In this document: one piece after another, positions 33,209 through 43,192 of the stretch
Layout of the letters: every line of letters starts with the position of its first letter
Position numbering within the stretch: position 1 is the first letter of the stretch
Assembly: GCF_003352045.1 (NCBI RefSeq)
Contig: NZ_CP025815.1
Span: forward strand, 2,480,001 to 2,544,000
Direction of reading: 5' to 3'
Length of the DNA stretch: 64,000 nt
From: Sulfitobacter sp. JL08
Lineage (GTDB): Bacteria; Pseudomonadota; Alphaproteobacteria; Rhodobacterales; Rhodobacteraceae
Program-made: the position numbers and the translations under genes
Notes under the pieces: model-generated
Told to the model about the DNA's origin: nothing
The model's database searches: none
What the model saw: only the letters and a program-made list of their open reading frames with translations

Positions 33209-33631
33209 TCAGCCCACCAGTTCCAGACCCGAAAAGAAATACGCAATCTCGACTGCGGCTGTTTCCGGTGCGTCCGAACCGTGCACGGAATTTTCGCCAA
33301 CGCTTTCTGCGAATTCGGCGCGGATGGTGCCAGCTGCGGCATCAGCAGGGTTGGTTGCGCCCATGACTTCACGGTTTTTTGCAATTGCGCCTTCGCCTTC
33401 CAGAACCTGCGCAACGATCGGGGCCGATGCCATGAATTCGCACAATTCGCCATAAAACGGACGTTCTGCGTGGACTTTGTAAAACTCGCCCGCTTGTGCC
33501 AGCGTCAGGTGAATACGCTTTTGCGCCACGATACGCAGACCTGCGTCTTCGAATTTCTTGTTGATCGCACCGGTCAGGTTGCGACGTGTGGCATCGGGCT
33601 TGATGATCGAAAATGTGCGCTCTAGGGCCAT
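33209..33631 (-). CDS. ndk: Nucleoside diphosphate kinase
   Basis: A 140-residue enzyme of the normal length. Catalytic His117 lies in [10 protein letters not shown], and the phosphate-binding Lys11 is in [12 protein letters not shown]. It transfers the gamma phosphate of ATP to nucleoside diphosphates in the cytosol. ATG 33631 has GGAG eight bases upstream. It is divergent from the ABC-F gene. Confidence 0.97.
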   Translation of the reverse strand: MALERTFSIIKPDATRRNLTGAINKKFEDAGLRIVAQKRIHLTLAQAGEFYKVHAERPFYGELCEFMASAPIVAQVLEGEGAIAKNREVMGATNPADAAAGTIRAEFAESVGENSVHGSDAPETAAVEIAYFFSGLELVG

Positions 33632-33766
33632 GGGGACTACTCCGGTTGTTCGGGATGCCGAAAATGGCACAAACCCGTCTTGATGAATCGCGGGTCAGGT
33701 AGCATGGCACCGCTGCGTTGAAAAGCGGCGATTGACGCGGCGCGCTGGTTGCGCCAAACCGCGCGG

Positions 33767-35626
33767 ATGTTACGGATCACAGATATCACCTATTCGGTCG
33801 AAGGCCGCCCGCTGTTTGTCGAGGCGTCGGCCACCATTCCCACAGGCCACAAGGTGGGCCTGATCGGGCGCAATGGTGCGGGCAAGACAACCCTGTTCAA
33901 ACTGATCAGGGGCGAACTGCCACTTGAAAACGGCACCATCACTTTACCCTCGCGGGCCCGCATTGGCGGCGTTGCACAGGAAGTGCCCGGAAACGAGGTG
34001 TCGCTGATCGATACGGTTCTGGCCGCCGATACCGAACGGGCCGCATTGCTGGCCGAAGCCGAAACCGCCACCGATCCGGGGCGGATTTCCGACATTCAGA
34101 CGCGGCTGAGCGATATCGATGCATGGTCGGCCGAAGCGCGTGCCGCCTCGATCCTCAAAGGGCTGGGCTTTGAACATGCAGAACAGCAAATGCCCTGCTC
34201 TGCCTTTTCCGGCGGATGGCGGATGCGGGTGGCACTGGCCGCCGTTCTATTTGCGCAGCCCGATTACCTGCTGCTGGACGAACCGACCAACTATCTTGAT
34301 CTGGAAGGCGCGCTGTGGCTTGAGGCCTATCTGGTCAAATATCCGCATACGGTGATGATCATCAGCCATGATCGCGAATTGCTGAACCGGTCTGTCGGGG
34401 CAATTCTGCATCTGGAAGACAAGAAACTGACCTATTACACCGGCAATTACGACAGTTTTGCCCGCCAGCGCGCGGCGCAACGCGCGGTACAGACCGCCGC
34501 CGCCAAGAAACAGGATTTGCGGCGGGCGCATTTGCAGGCCTTCGTCGACCGCTTCAAGGCCAAGGCGTCCAAGGCCAAACAGGCACAAAGCCGGGTTAAA
34601 ATGCTGGAAAAGATGGAAACCATCCGCGCGCCCGAAGATGCGGCGCGCACGGTGTTCAAATTTCCCGAACCCGAAGAACTGTCGCCCCCGATCATCGCGA
34701 CCGAAGGTGTTTCGGTGGGCTATGACGGCACCGTCGTGCTGGGCCATCTGAACCTGCGCATTGATCAGGACGACCGGATCGCCCTGCTGGGGCGCAATGG
34801 CGAAGGCAAATCAACCCTGTCCAAACTGCTGTCCAACCGGCTGGATCCGATGGGCGGCAAGATGATCAGCTCAAACAAGCTGCGCATCGGGTTCTTCGCG
34901 CAACATCAGGTCGAAGAATTGCGCGTTGACGAAACGCCGCTGCAACACCTTCTGCGCGAACGCGCCGCCGAAGGTCAATCCAAGCTGCGCGCGCGACTGG
35001 CCAGTTTCGGCCTTGGCCCTGATCAGGCCGACACCGAGGTGGGCCGCCTGTCGGGCGGGCAAAAGGCGCGCCTGTCCCTGTTGCTGGCCACCCTGCCCGC
35101 GCCGCATCTGCTGATCCTGGACGAGCCGACCAACCACCTTGACATCGAAAGCCGCGAGGCGCTGGTCGAGGCGCTGACCGCCTATTCGGGTGCGGTGATC
35201 CTTGTCAGCCACGATATGCACCTTCTGTCGATGGTCGCCGACCGGTTGTGGCTGGTCAAGGACGGGCGCGTGAAACCCTATGACGAGGATTTGCAGGCCT
35301 ATCGCAAGATGCTGCTGAGTGCCGACAAACCCGCCAAGGACAAGGCAGCCAAACCGCAACCCAAGGCGCGCCTTGTATCGCGCGATATGGTGCTGGCGCT
35401 GAAATCGGATGTGCGCAAGGCCGAGGAACGTGTGACCAAGCTGAACGACATGCGCGACAAACTGGCCAAGAAACTGGCCGATCCGGCGCTTTATGAACAG
35501 GACAAGCTGGGTGAAATGGCCGTCTGGCAAAAGAAATACGCCGAAGTGATGGAGGCGCTGGACCGCGCCGAGGCGTTGTGGATGGCGGCCCTTGAGAAGC
35601 TTGAAAAAGCCAGTGAATCCGCGTGA
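33767..35626 (+). CDS. ABC-F family ATPase (Uup/EttA-like)
   Basis: A 619-residue soluble protein with two ABC ATPase domains and no membrane part. Domain 1 shows GRNGAGKTTL, FSGGWRMRVALA and LLLDEPTNYLD. The interdomain linker is arginine/lysine-rich (AKASKAKQAQSRVKMLEK). Domain 2 shows GRNGEGKSTL, LSGGQKARLSLL and LILDEPTNHLD. A C-terminal coiled coil (~560-615) follows. ABC-F proteins act on the ribosome, relieving stalls. The C-terminal coiled coil favours Uup-like over EttA. ATG 33767 has no evident ribosome-binding site. It overlaps marC at TGATG. Confidence 0.92.
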   Translation: MLRITDITYSVEGRPLFVEASATIPTGHKVGLIGRNGAGKTTLFKLIRGELPLENGTITLPSRARIGGVAQEVPGNEVSLIDTVLAADTERAALLAEAETATDPGRISDIQTRLSDIDAWSAEARAASILKGLGFEHAEQQMPCSAFSGGWRMRVALAAVLFAQPDYLLLDEPTNYLDLEGALWLEAYLVKYPHTVMIISHDRELLNRSVGAILHLEDKKLTYYTGNYDSFARQRAAQRAVQTAAAKKQDLRRAHLQAFVDRFKAKASKAKQAQSRVKMLEKMETIRAPEDAARTVFKFPEPEELSPPIIATEGVSVGYDGTVVLGHLNLRIDQDDRIALLGRNGEGKSTLSKLLSNRLDPMGGKMISSNKLRIGFFAQHQVEELRVDETPLQHLLRERAAEGQSKLRARLASFGLGPDQADTEVGRLSGGQKARLSLLLATLPAPHLLILDEPTNHLDIESREALVEALTAYSGAVILVSHDMHLLSMVADRLWLVKDGRVKPYDEDLQAYRKMLLSADKPAKDKAAKPQPKARLVSRDMVLALKSDVRKAEERVTKLNDMRDKLAKKLADPALYEQDKLGEMAVWQKKYAEVMEALDRAEALWMAALEKLEKASESA

Positions 35627-36237
35627 TGGACAGCGCGTTCCTGATCACCGCCTTTGTCACGCTGTTCGTGATCATCGATCCGATCGGCCTGCTGCCACTG
35701 TTCGCGGCGCTGACCCAGGGCATGTCGGCGCGGGACCGGCGCATAATAGGCCTGCGCGCCTGCGTTGTGGCCGGGTTCTTGCTGTGCATCTTCACCCTGT
35801 TCGGCGAGGCCGTTTTGGGTTTCGTGGGAATTTCCATGCCCGCCTTTCGCATTGCGGGCGGTATTCTGCTGTTTCTGACAGCGCTGGACATGCTGTTTGA
35901 ACGGCGCACCAAACGGCGCGAAGACCGCGCCGATGACCGCCCCGACCCGTCTGTGTTTCCGCTGGCCATCCCGCTGATCGCCGGGCCGGGATCAATCGCG
36001 ACGGTGATCCTGCTGGCCGCACAAAACCCCGGTGCGCAGGGTCTGACGCTGGTCATTGGTGTGATGCTGTCGGTAATCCTGGTGACATTTGTGTTTTTCC
36101 TTGGCGCCGGTGCGCTGGAAAAACTGTTCGGCAAGACTGGCATCAACGTCATCACGCGATTGCTGGGCATGTTGCTGGCCGCGCTGTCTGTGCAATTCGT
36201 GCTGGACGGTCTGCGCGATTTCGGCTTTGCCGCGTGA
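35626..36237 (+). CDS. MarC family inner-membrane protein
   Basis: A 203-residue protein with about six transmembrane segments, typical MarC length. Signatures include FVIIDPIGLLPLFAALT, GISMPAFRIAGGILLFLTAL, PLAIPLIAGPGSIATVI and the final INVITRLLGMLLAALSVQFV. The family is possibly a transporter; its historical link to multiple antibiotic resistance is disproved. Its ATG overlaps the ABC-F stop (TGATG), so the two are co-translated. Confidence 0.9.
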   Translation: MDSAFLITAFVTLFVIIDPIGLLPLFAALTQGMSARDRRIIGLRACVVAGFLLCIFTLFGEAVLGFVGISMPAFRIAGGILLFLTALDMLFERRTKRREDRADDRPDPSVFPLAIPLIAGPGSIATVILLAAQNPGAQGLTLVIGVMLSVILVTFVFFLGAGALEKLFGKTGINVITRLLGMLLAALSVQFVLDGLRDFGFAA

Positions 36238-36290
36238 ACCCGGGCTACGCCCACCCTATATAGGCAGGGTATGCAACGCGGAGTTTCGGA

Positions 36291-36872
36291 ATGAACGGCG
36301 ATGATTTTGGCAGATTGATCTATCTGGTGCTGCTTGGCGCGGTCATTGCAGGCTGGTTTTTCATGCAGAACCGCAATTCCCTGAACAAAACACTGCAACA
36401 TGCGGCGGTCTGGGGCTTGATCTTTATCGGCGCGATTGCGGTGGCCGGATTGTGGAACGATATCCGCAGCACACTGAACCCGGCGATGGCACGGTTCGAA
36501 GGTGATGGCACGATCACTGTGCCACGCGCCATCGACGGGCATTATTACCTGACGCTGGACATCAACGGCGCGCCGGTGCGTTTTGTCGTGGATACCGGCG
36601 CATCAGACATGGTGCTGACCCATGACGATGCCGAACGCGCAGGTCTGGTGCTGGATAATCTTGCCTATGTCGGAAAGGCACAAACCGCCAACGGCATCGT
36701 CGAGATTGCCCCTGTCTGGCTGGATCGCGTCGCGCTGGGATCAATCGTGGACACCGATGTCGGCGCCTCGGTCAATTCCGGCGATATGGGGCAATCCCTG
36801 CTGGGCATGCGCTATCTGCAGCGTTTTCAGAAGATCGAGATTTCCGGCGGTGAACTGGTGTTGACGCGCTAG
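36291..36872 (+). CDS. TIGR02281-type retropepsin-like aspartic protease
   Basis: A 193-residue membrane-bound protein. Two N-terminal hydrophobic segments (LIYLVLLGAVIAGWFFM and WGLIFIGAIAVAGLW) precede a single pepsin-like domain. The active-site motif is VVDTGASDMVLT, the flap-like region is YVGKAQTANG, and the closing motif is LLGMRYLQRF. As in retropepsins, it must dimerise to form an active site. The family is common in alphaproteobacteria and poorly characterised. It lies 53 bases after marC in the same direction. Confidence 0.85.
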   Translation: MNGDDFGRLIYLVLLGAVIAGWFFMQNRNSLNKTLQHAAVWGLIFIGAIAVAGLWNDIRSTLNPAMARFEGDGTITVPRAIDGHYYLTLDINGAPVRFVVDTGASDMVLTHDDAERAGLVLDNLAYVGKAQTANGIVEIAPVWLDRVALGSIVDTDVGASVNSGDMGQSLLGMRYLQRFQKIEISGGELVLTR

Positions 36873-36950
36873 GGTTAAGGGCGCAAGCATTGCGACACCT
36901 GCTTTTGGTCAACTCACCTGCAGCCTTGCGCACATCATAGGGGGGCGACA

Positions 36951-38432
36951 GTGACGCTTCGCATCCTGACGGCTGAAATTTCGCACGAAACGAACACGTT
37001 CAACATCCGGCCCACGGACCTTCAGGATTTTCGCAACCGGTTCCTGCTGGACGGGGCGTCTGCCGTTGCGGCGCGTGGCGCGGCGAACACAGAACTGGCC
37101 GGAGTGCTGGATACCGGCCGCCGCTACGGCTGGGACGTGACGCACGTGATCAGTGCCGCCGCCGGCCCCGGCGGGCGCGTGACGGACGATGCATTCGATC
37201 ACATCTGCGCGCCCCTGATGCGAGCCGCCGAAACAGGCGCATGGGATGGCATCCTGCTGATGCTGCACGGCGCAATGGTCACCGCATCCTTCGAGGATGG
37301 CGATGGCGAAATCCTGCGGCGGCTGCGCGCCATCCCCGGCCCCGATTTGCCCGTTGCCGTCACGCTGGACCCGCATGCCAATGTCAGCACGGCAATGTGC
37401 GCGCTGGCGCAGATTCTGGTGTCTTACACCACCTATCCGCATGTTGATTTTCGCGCCACGGGCCGGCGGGCGGCGGAAGTGCTGAACCGGACAATACATG
37501 GCGAAATCCAGCCCCAAACCCCGCGGGTGCACCGCCCCATGCTGGAAGAGGCGAATGGCGGGCGGACCGATATCGGGCCGATGATTGAACGCCACGCCAT
37601 GGCGCGCGCTTTCGAGGCGCGCGCGGGCGTTTATGCCGTCAGCATCAATGGCGCGTTTCCCAATGCGGATATCGCCGAAGTCGGCCCAACCGTTCTGGTG
37701 ACTGCCGAAATCGGGCTGACGCAAGCGCAAGACATCGGAGAAGAGATTGCCGATGATATCTGGCAGCGTCGCGATGAACGACTGAATACCTATCTGGACG
37801 TGGCCGAAGCAGCCGAGGTTGCGCGCGTCTGGAAAACCGGCAGCGGCCCGTAGATCATCGCCGATTATGCGGACAATCCGGGGGCCGGCGCATACGGAGA
37901 CGCGACCGCCCTGCTGAATGCCTTGCTGAAGGCAGATGTCAGTGACGCATGTTTCGGGTCTCTGGTCGATCCACAGGCCGCCATGATCCTGCAATCACAA
38001 ACTGTCGGGTCAACCGTGACGCTGGCGATTGGCGGCAGGACCGCACCAGAGTTTGGCGGTGGCCCGCTGAATGTGACCGGTACGCTGAAATGGCGCGGCA
38101 ACGGAGACGTCACAGGCAGCGGCCCCATTCTGGGCGGATTGCATCGCAGTTTCGGCGCGACGGCGGTTCTGAATGTTCAGGGCATCGATATCCTGATCGT
38201 CAGCATCGCCCACCAGATGCTGGACCTGCGGCAGTTCGAAACCTTCGGCATCATGCCCGCGGACTACCGCGTTGTCGCGCTGAAATCGATGCAGCATTTT
38301 CGCGCCGCATTTGCCCCGATCGCCGGGCGGATCATCGTGTGTGACAGTGGCGCGCTGTGCACGATGGATTACGCCAAGATGCCCTATGTCAACGTGCCCC
38401 GCCCCATGCACCCGCTGGATCAGATCGACTGA
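36951..38432 (+). pseudogene. M81 family metallopeptidase (MlrC-like), interrupted by an amber codon
   Basis: The first 300 codons encode an M81 N-terminal part (ILTAEISHETNTFN with metal His, GILLMLHGAMV, VTLDPHANVS, SYTTYPHVD). A TAG at 37851-37853 then stops the frame in the middle of the conserved GP(x)IIADYADNPG motif. The same frame continues open without shift to 38432 with the family's C-terminal domain (GGPLNVTGTLKW, ISIAHQMLDLRQFE). The gene is therefore complete except for one nonsense codon. The start is GTG 36951 behind AGGGGGG. MlrC was first known from microcystin degradation; relatives act on diverse peptides. Confidence 0.88.
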
Positions 38433-38536
38433 TCCCGGTCTGCCCATCTTGATTTAGCCAAAGCTTGCCTATCAGGCTGGCCCCATGCAACGCTGATCCA
38501 ATGCCTCCACCGCCTGCCCATCCCAAAGGACATCCG

Positions 38537-39958
38537 ATGACAATAGGTAATGTGATCGTCATTATGACAGACGAACTGCGCCGCGATTTTCTGGGATGTT
38601 ATGGCAATCCACTGGTCAAGACGCCCCATCTGGATCGCCTTGCCGCGCGGGGTGCGCGGTTTGATGCCGCCTATACCCCGTCACCCATCTGCGTGCCCGC
38701 GCGTGCGTCCATTGCAACAGGGCGATACGTGCATGAAACCGGATGCTGGTCCAACGCCCAACCCTATCACGGTGCACCGGACAGCTGGCATCACAAGCTG
38801 CGCCAGTCGGACCGCACGATATCATCAATCGGCAAGCTGCATTTTCGCAGTCCCGATGATGACAACGGCTTTAGCGAGGAAATCCGCCCGCTGCATGTGC
38901 GCAACGGGCTTGGCTGGGTTCAGGGTTTGTTGCGCGATGACATGGATATGTTCGATGCCTCGGGCTTTGCCACCCATATCGGCCCCGGTGACGACCCATA
39001 TACGCAATATGACAGGTCAGTGTGCGCACAGACGGTTGACTGGATCAGACAGCGCGCCGCCACACCACATGACACGCCTTGGGGGCTTTACGTGTCGTTT
39101 CTGCGCCCGCATTACCCGCTGACCTGTCCGCAGGAATTCTATGATCTTTATGACCCTGATCAGGTACCGATGCCCCGTGCCGCCACAGCGGGCAGCGGTG
39201 CGGATCACCCGATACTGGAAGGCTTGCGACAGTCCTGCAATTTCGATGCGCCGTTCACGGATGACACCCGCAGGATCGCTGTGGCGTCGTATTACGGGCT
39301 GTGTTCGTTTGTTGATCAGATGGTTGGCCAGATTCTGACCGCGCTGGAACAAGGCGGGCTTGACCAGAGCACAACCGTCATTTTCACCAGCGATCACGGC
39401 GAATGCCTGGGCGATCGCGGATTCTGGACCAAGATGGTGATGTACGAAGAGGCGACGGCCGTGCCCCTGATCATGACCGGACCGGGTATAGAACCGGGCG
39501 TGCACACTGCGCCGGTCTCCCTGATCGATCTTTACCCGACGGTTCTTGATCTGGCCGGTATCGCCCGCCCCGATGATGCCCCGCGATATGCGCGCAGCCT
39601 GCTGGCGGCGCTGGATGCGCCTGACCCGGACCGCGCGATCCTGTCGGAATACCACGATTACGGCGCGCAAACCGGCATGTTCATGCTGCGCCGGAACCAG
39701 TGGAAGCTGGTGCTATACCCCGGATATGAAAGCCAGTTGTTCGATCTGGAAACCGATCCGGGCGAAACGATTGATCTGGCGGCTGATCCGGGCCATGCAA
39801 CGGTGCTGGCCGACATGACAAACGCCTTGCACAAGATCATCGACCCCGATCAGGTGAACGCGCAGGCCTTTGCCGATCAGGCCCGGCGCATCAGGGAACT
39901 GGGCGGGCGCGATGCCATTCGCGCCATGCCGGGTTTTGATCATACACCGGTCGAATAA
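38537..39958 (+). CDS. Type I sulfatase
   Basis: A 473-residue alkaline-phosphatase-fold sulfatase. The formylglycine motif CVPAR has Cys52 and Arg56. The metal site starts VIMTDELRRDF (Asp12), and the second metal half is TSDHGECLGDRGF near residue 285. There is no signal peptide, so it is probably cytosolic, as in choline-sulfatase-like enzymes. The LIDLYPTVLDLAG and SEYHDYG motifs are typical. ATG 38537 has AAAGGA upstream; earlier in-frame ATGs lack one. The substrate is not determinable. It requires a formylglycine-generating enzyme encoded elsewhere. Confidence 0.9.
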   Translation: MTIGNVIVIMTDELRRDFLGCYGNPLVKTPHLDRLAARGARFDAAYTPSPICVPARASIATGRYVHETGCWSNAQPYHGAPDSWHHKLRQSDRTISSIGKLHFRSPDDDNGFSEEIRPLHVRNGLGWVQGLLRDDMDMFDASGFATHIGPGDDPYTQYDRSVCAQTVDWIRQRAATPHDTPWGLYVSFLRPHYPLTCPQEFYDLYDPDQVPMPRAATAGSGADHPILEGLRQSCNFDAPFTDDTRRIAVASYYGLCSFVDQMVGQILTALEQGGLDQSTTVIFTSDHGECLGDRGFWTKMVMYEEATAVPLIMTGPGIEPGVHTAPVSLIDLYPTVLDLAGIARPDDAPRYARSLLAALDAPDPDRAILSEYHDYGAQTGMFMLRRNQWKLVLYPGYESQLFDLETDPGETIDLAADPGHATVLADMTNALHKIIDPDQVNAQAFADQARRIRELGGRDAIRAMPGFDHTPVE

Positions 39959-39991
39959 CCGGGAATATCCGGCGCGAAAACGTCCGAAAGA

Positions 39992-40453
39992 TCAGCCTTT
40001 TTCCGCTTTCTTTTCCCAGCGCCCGCCGTCTTCGGACCAGTATTGCGCCGCACATCCCGCATCTGTCAGCGCCTTCCACTGTCCGCGGGCGTGATTCAGC
40101 GCAGTGGCATCATTGCCGTCAAACAGGACACAGACCCGTTCCAGCCTGTGCACATCTTCGGCGTTGACATCGGCACCGTCGACGGCCATCAGGCATTCGG
40201 CGTTGTTGCCGCCAACCGCATCGGTGCCCAGCAAAACCGGCTGTTCGGCGTCATGCGGGCCACCGGCCAGCCCGTGCGGCAGAAAACTGTCATCCGCTCC
40301 CAGCCACAACTGTTGATCCAGCCACGCCATGCGCGCAGGATCGCTGCCGCGCACGGCGATGCGCCAACCGGCCTGCCGCGCCTTGCCCAGCAACTGTGGC
40401 AAGGTGCGTTCCAGCGGGGTCTGGGTCAGATGATAGAAATAGACCGCGCCCAT
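39992..40453 (-). CDS. holC: DNA polymerase III subunit chi
   Basis: A 153-residue protein with the HolC pattern: AVYFYHLTQTPLERTLPQLL, the ARQAGWRIAVRG strand, LDQQLWLGADDSFLPHG and RVCVLFDGNDATALNHARGQW. It is part of the clamp loader, where it binds SSB. It starts three bases after the pepA stop, the usual pepA-holC operon. Confidence 0.95.
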   Translation of the reverse strand: MGAVYFYHLTQTPLERTLPQLLGKARQAGWRIAVRGSDPARMAWLDQQLWLGADDSFLPHGLAGGPHDAEQPVLLGTDAVGGNNAECLMAVDGADVNAEDVHRLERVCVLFDGNDATALNHARGQWKALTDAGCAAQYWSEDGGRWEKKAEKG

Positions 40454-40456
40454 TTG

Positions 40457-41935
40457 CTACTTGGCCTCGAACCGGTCCTGCACCAGACGGTTCAGCGCCA
40501 TGACCCCCCAACCGGTCGCGCCTTTGGGCGCATAGGCAGTTTCGGTCGTCACCGACGCCACACCGGCAATATCCAGATGAATCCACGGCGTGCCGTCCTT
40601 CACGAACCGGCCCAGAAACTGCGCCGCCGTGACAGACCCGGCAGCACGACCGCCCAGATTTTTCATATCGGCGATACGCGATTTCAGCAGATCGTCGTAA
40701 TCCTGCCCCAGCGGCATACGCCACGCGCCTTCTTTTTCCGCCCCAGCCGATTTGAGGAACGCGTTACAGAACGCATCGTCATTGGAAAACACACCGGCGT
40801 TGAAATGGCCCAATCCGATGATGATCGCACCTGTCAGCGTGGCCAGATCAACCATGCCCGCCGGTTTGAAACGATCCTGAGCGTACCACATGACATCACA
40901 CAGAACCAGACGGCCTTCGGCATCGGTATTGATCACTTCTACCGTGTCGCCTTTCATCGATTTGATCACATCTCCGGGGCGCGTGGCCGAACCGGACGGC
41001 ATGTTTTCAACCAGACCGACCAGCCCCACGACATTGGCCTTGGCCTTGCGCAGGGCCAGCGCGCGCATCACGCCCGCCACAACACCTGCCCCGCCCATAT
41101 CCATGGTCATGTCTTCCATACCTGCGGCCGGTTTCAGCGAAATACCGCCGGTGTCGAACACAACGCCTTTGCCTACCAGCGCAAGGGGTGCGTCGCCTTT
41201 CTTGCCGCCGTTCCATTGCATCACGACAACTTTGGAAGGGCTGTCGGACCCCTGCCCGACACTCAGCAAGGTGCGCATGCCCAACTGTTCCAACTGGTCT
41301 TCGTCCAGCACTTCGACCTCAAGCCCCAGATCGGACATATCCGAAAGGCGTTTGGCAAATTCCGTGGTGGTCAGCACATTGGCCGGTTCGTTCACCAGAT
41401 CGCGGGTCATGAACACGCCTTCTGCCACGGCCAGAAGCGGCGCGCCAGCAGCGCTTACCTCATCCGGTTTGGACACCATAAAGCGGACATCACCCGCGGG
41501 CTTGTCATCGTCTTTCGGGGTCTTGTGATCGTTGAACTCATAGGCCCGCAACGCCAGACCATAGGCGATTTCCGCCGCTTTTGATGCAGTTCCGGCCAAC
41601 ACGAGCAGTGCTGCCGACCCTTTCTGACGCGCCAGTGTCGCCCCGCCCTTGCGCGCATCCTCGATCGACGTGCGGCGCGGCAGGTACAGAACGTCGACAG
41701 CCGCACAGGCCATGCCGGCGGGAAAGGCCATACTGTGCACATCACCGGGTTTGGCCTTGGAAAATGCATCGCCTTCAACCAGACGCGCCAGCGCGCCACG
41801 GGTCAGACGGTTGACGCGCCGCGCCGCCATATCAAGCCGTTTGGCGGGGTCGACAACAACCGCAACACGCCCGGTTACTGTGGCAATCTGGTCGATATCC
41901 GTCTCTTCAAAGGCAATGTTTACAACCTTGGTCAT
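40457..41935 (-). CDS. pepA: Leucyl aminopeptidase (M17)
   Basis: A 492-residue cytosolic dizinc aminopeptidase. The metal and active-site motifs are VGKGVVFDTGGISLKP, DMTMDMGGAG and NTDAEGRLVLCD. ATG 41935 is supported by AGGAG eight bases upstream; the frame extends 48 bases further without support. It is first of pepA-holC and divergent from lptF across 129 bases that should contain both promoters. Confidence 0.96.
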   Translation of the reverse strand: MTKVVNIAFEETDIDQIATVTGRVAVVVDPAKRLDMAARRVNRLTRGALARLVEGDAFSKAKPGDVHSMAFPAGMACAAVDVLYLPRRTSIEDARKGGATLARQKGSAALLVLAGTASKAAEIAYGLALRAYEFNDHKTPKDDDKPAGDVRFMVSKPDEVSAAGAPLLAVAEGVFMTRDLVNEPANVLTTTEFAKRLSDMSDLGLEVEVLDEDQLEQLGMRTLLSVGQGSDSPSKVVVMQWNGGKKGDAPLALVGKGVVFDTGGISLKPAAGMEDMTMDMGGAGVVAGVMRALALRKAKANVVGLVGLVENMPSGSATRPGDVIKSMKGDTVEVINTDAEGRLVLCDVMWYAQDRFKPAGMVDLATLTGAIIIGLGHFNAGVFSNDDAFCNAFLKSAGAEKEGAWRMPLGQDYDDLLKSRIADMKNLGGRAAGSVTAAQFLGRFVKDGTPWIHLDIAGVASVTTETAYAPKGATGWGVMALNRLVQDRFEAK

Positions 41936-42064
41936 GCTCTGCTCCTGATCCTTTTGACACACAGGTAACGCGCCTCTGGCCATATGACCAGATAGCAGTT
42001 TTCCCCGGAATCAATTTGCTTTAACGTCCCGCCAAGTTCCATGTTCCCGTCCGGAGGGGCCGTA

Positions 42065-43192
42065 GTGTCGAAATTTGACAGATATGTCCTGTCACAACTG
42101 CTGGTATTGTTCGGATTTTTTTCGCTAATTCTTGTTGCCGTATTCTGGATCAACAAGGCGGTATCGCTGTTTGACAAGCTGATCGGCGACGGGCAATCAG
42201 CCATGGTATTCCTGCAATTCTCGGCGCTGACCCTGCCCAGCCTGATCGAGAAAATGATCCCTGTCGCATCGTTCGCAGCCACCGTTTACGTGACCAACCG
42301 CCTGAACAATGAAAGCGAACTGACCGTGATGCAGGCCACCGGCAGCAGCCCCTGGCGCCTTGCGCGCCCGGTGATCGCTTTCGGGCTGGTCATCATGGTC
42401 ATGATGTCCTTTCTGACCCATCTGCTTGTGCCCATATCGGTGCAGCAACTGGGCCTGCGCGAAGCCGAAATCACCCGCAATGTCACCGCCAAACTGCTGA
42501 GCGAGGGCGAGTTTCTGCACCCCAGCAGCGGCGTCACCTTTTACATCGGGTCGATCGATCCGGATGGAGGATTGAACAACGTCTATCTGTCCGATCGCAG
42601 GGAACCATCGAAAACAGTCACCTATACATCGGCGGCGGCCTATCTTGTGCGCAACGGCACCTCGACCAACCTGATCATGGTCGATGGAATGGCACAGCAA
42701 TATGTCAGCGCAACGCAACGTCTTTCCACAACAAGCTTTTCCGATTTTTCCTATGACATCAGCGCCCTGACGCAACGCGATACCGCGCGCGGCCGGACAT
42801 TCCGCGAAGTGACCACGTTCGAAATGTTTGGCAAGAGGGACCAGATCAGCGCGGAAACCAATGCGCGCCCGGCGCAGGTCGCGCGCGAGATGCATGATCG
42901 GTTTGCCGCGCCGCTGTTCAGCATTGCGGCGGCTTTGGTCGGGTTTTCGACCCTGCTGATGGGCGGGTTTTCGCGCTTTGGCGTGTGGCGTCAGGCGGCT
43001 TTTGCCCTTGCCATTCTGATCAGTCTGGAGGCCGTACGCAGTGCGCTTGTCGGCCCGCTGGAACGCAATGACGATCTGTGGCCGGTGCTTTACATTCCTG
43101 CCCTTCTGGGTCTGTTGATCAGTGCGCTGTTCCTGTTCATTGCGGCACGGCCAACCCTGTTGCGGCCATCGCGATTGCGGGGGGCCACATGA
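42065..43192 (+). CDS. lptF: LPS export permease LptF
   Basis: A 375-residue inner-membrane subunit of the LptB2FG complex that extracts LPS. There are three N-terminal transmembrane helices (LSQLLVLFGFFSLILVAVFW and others), a periplasmic beta-jellyroll (~130-270) and three C-terminal helices. GTG 42065 is chosen because GGAGG sits eight bases upstream. The stop overlaps the lptG start by ATGA. It is first gene of a six-gene operon. Confidence 0.93.
   Translation: MSKFDRYVLSQLLVLFGFFSLILVAVFWINKAVSLFDKLIGDGQSAMVFLQFSALTLPSLIEKMIPVASFAATVYVTNRLNNESELTVMQATGSSPWRLARPVIAFGLVIMVMMSFLTHLLVPISVQQLGLREAEITRNVTAKLLSEGEFLHPSSGVTFYIGSIDPDGGLNNVYLSDRREPSKTVTYTSAAAYLVRNGTSTNLIMVDGMAQQYVSATQRLSTTSFSDFSYDISALTQRDTARGRTFREVTTFEMFGKRDQISAETNARPAQVAREMHDRFAAPLFSIAAALVGFSTLLMGGFSRFGVWRQAAFALAILISLEAVRSALVGPLERNDDLWPVLYIPALLGLLISALFLFIAARPTLLRPSRLRGAT

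Noticed and set aside
35256-36542. 428-residue leftward open frame
   Set aside because: It is antisense to the ABC-F, marC and protease genes. It is Ser/Arg/Pro-rich with no motif.
40043-41584. 513-residue rightward open frame
   Set aside because: It is antisense to pepA and holC, a codon-bias shadow.
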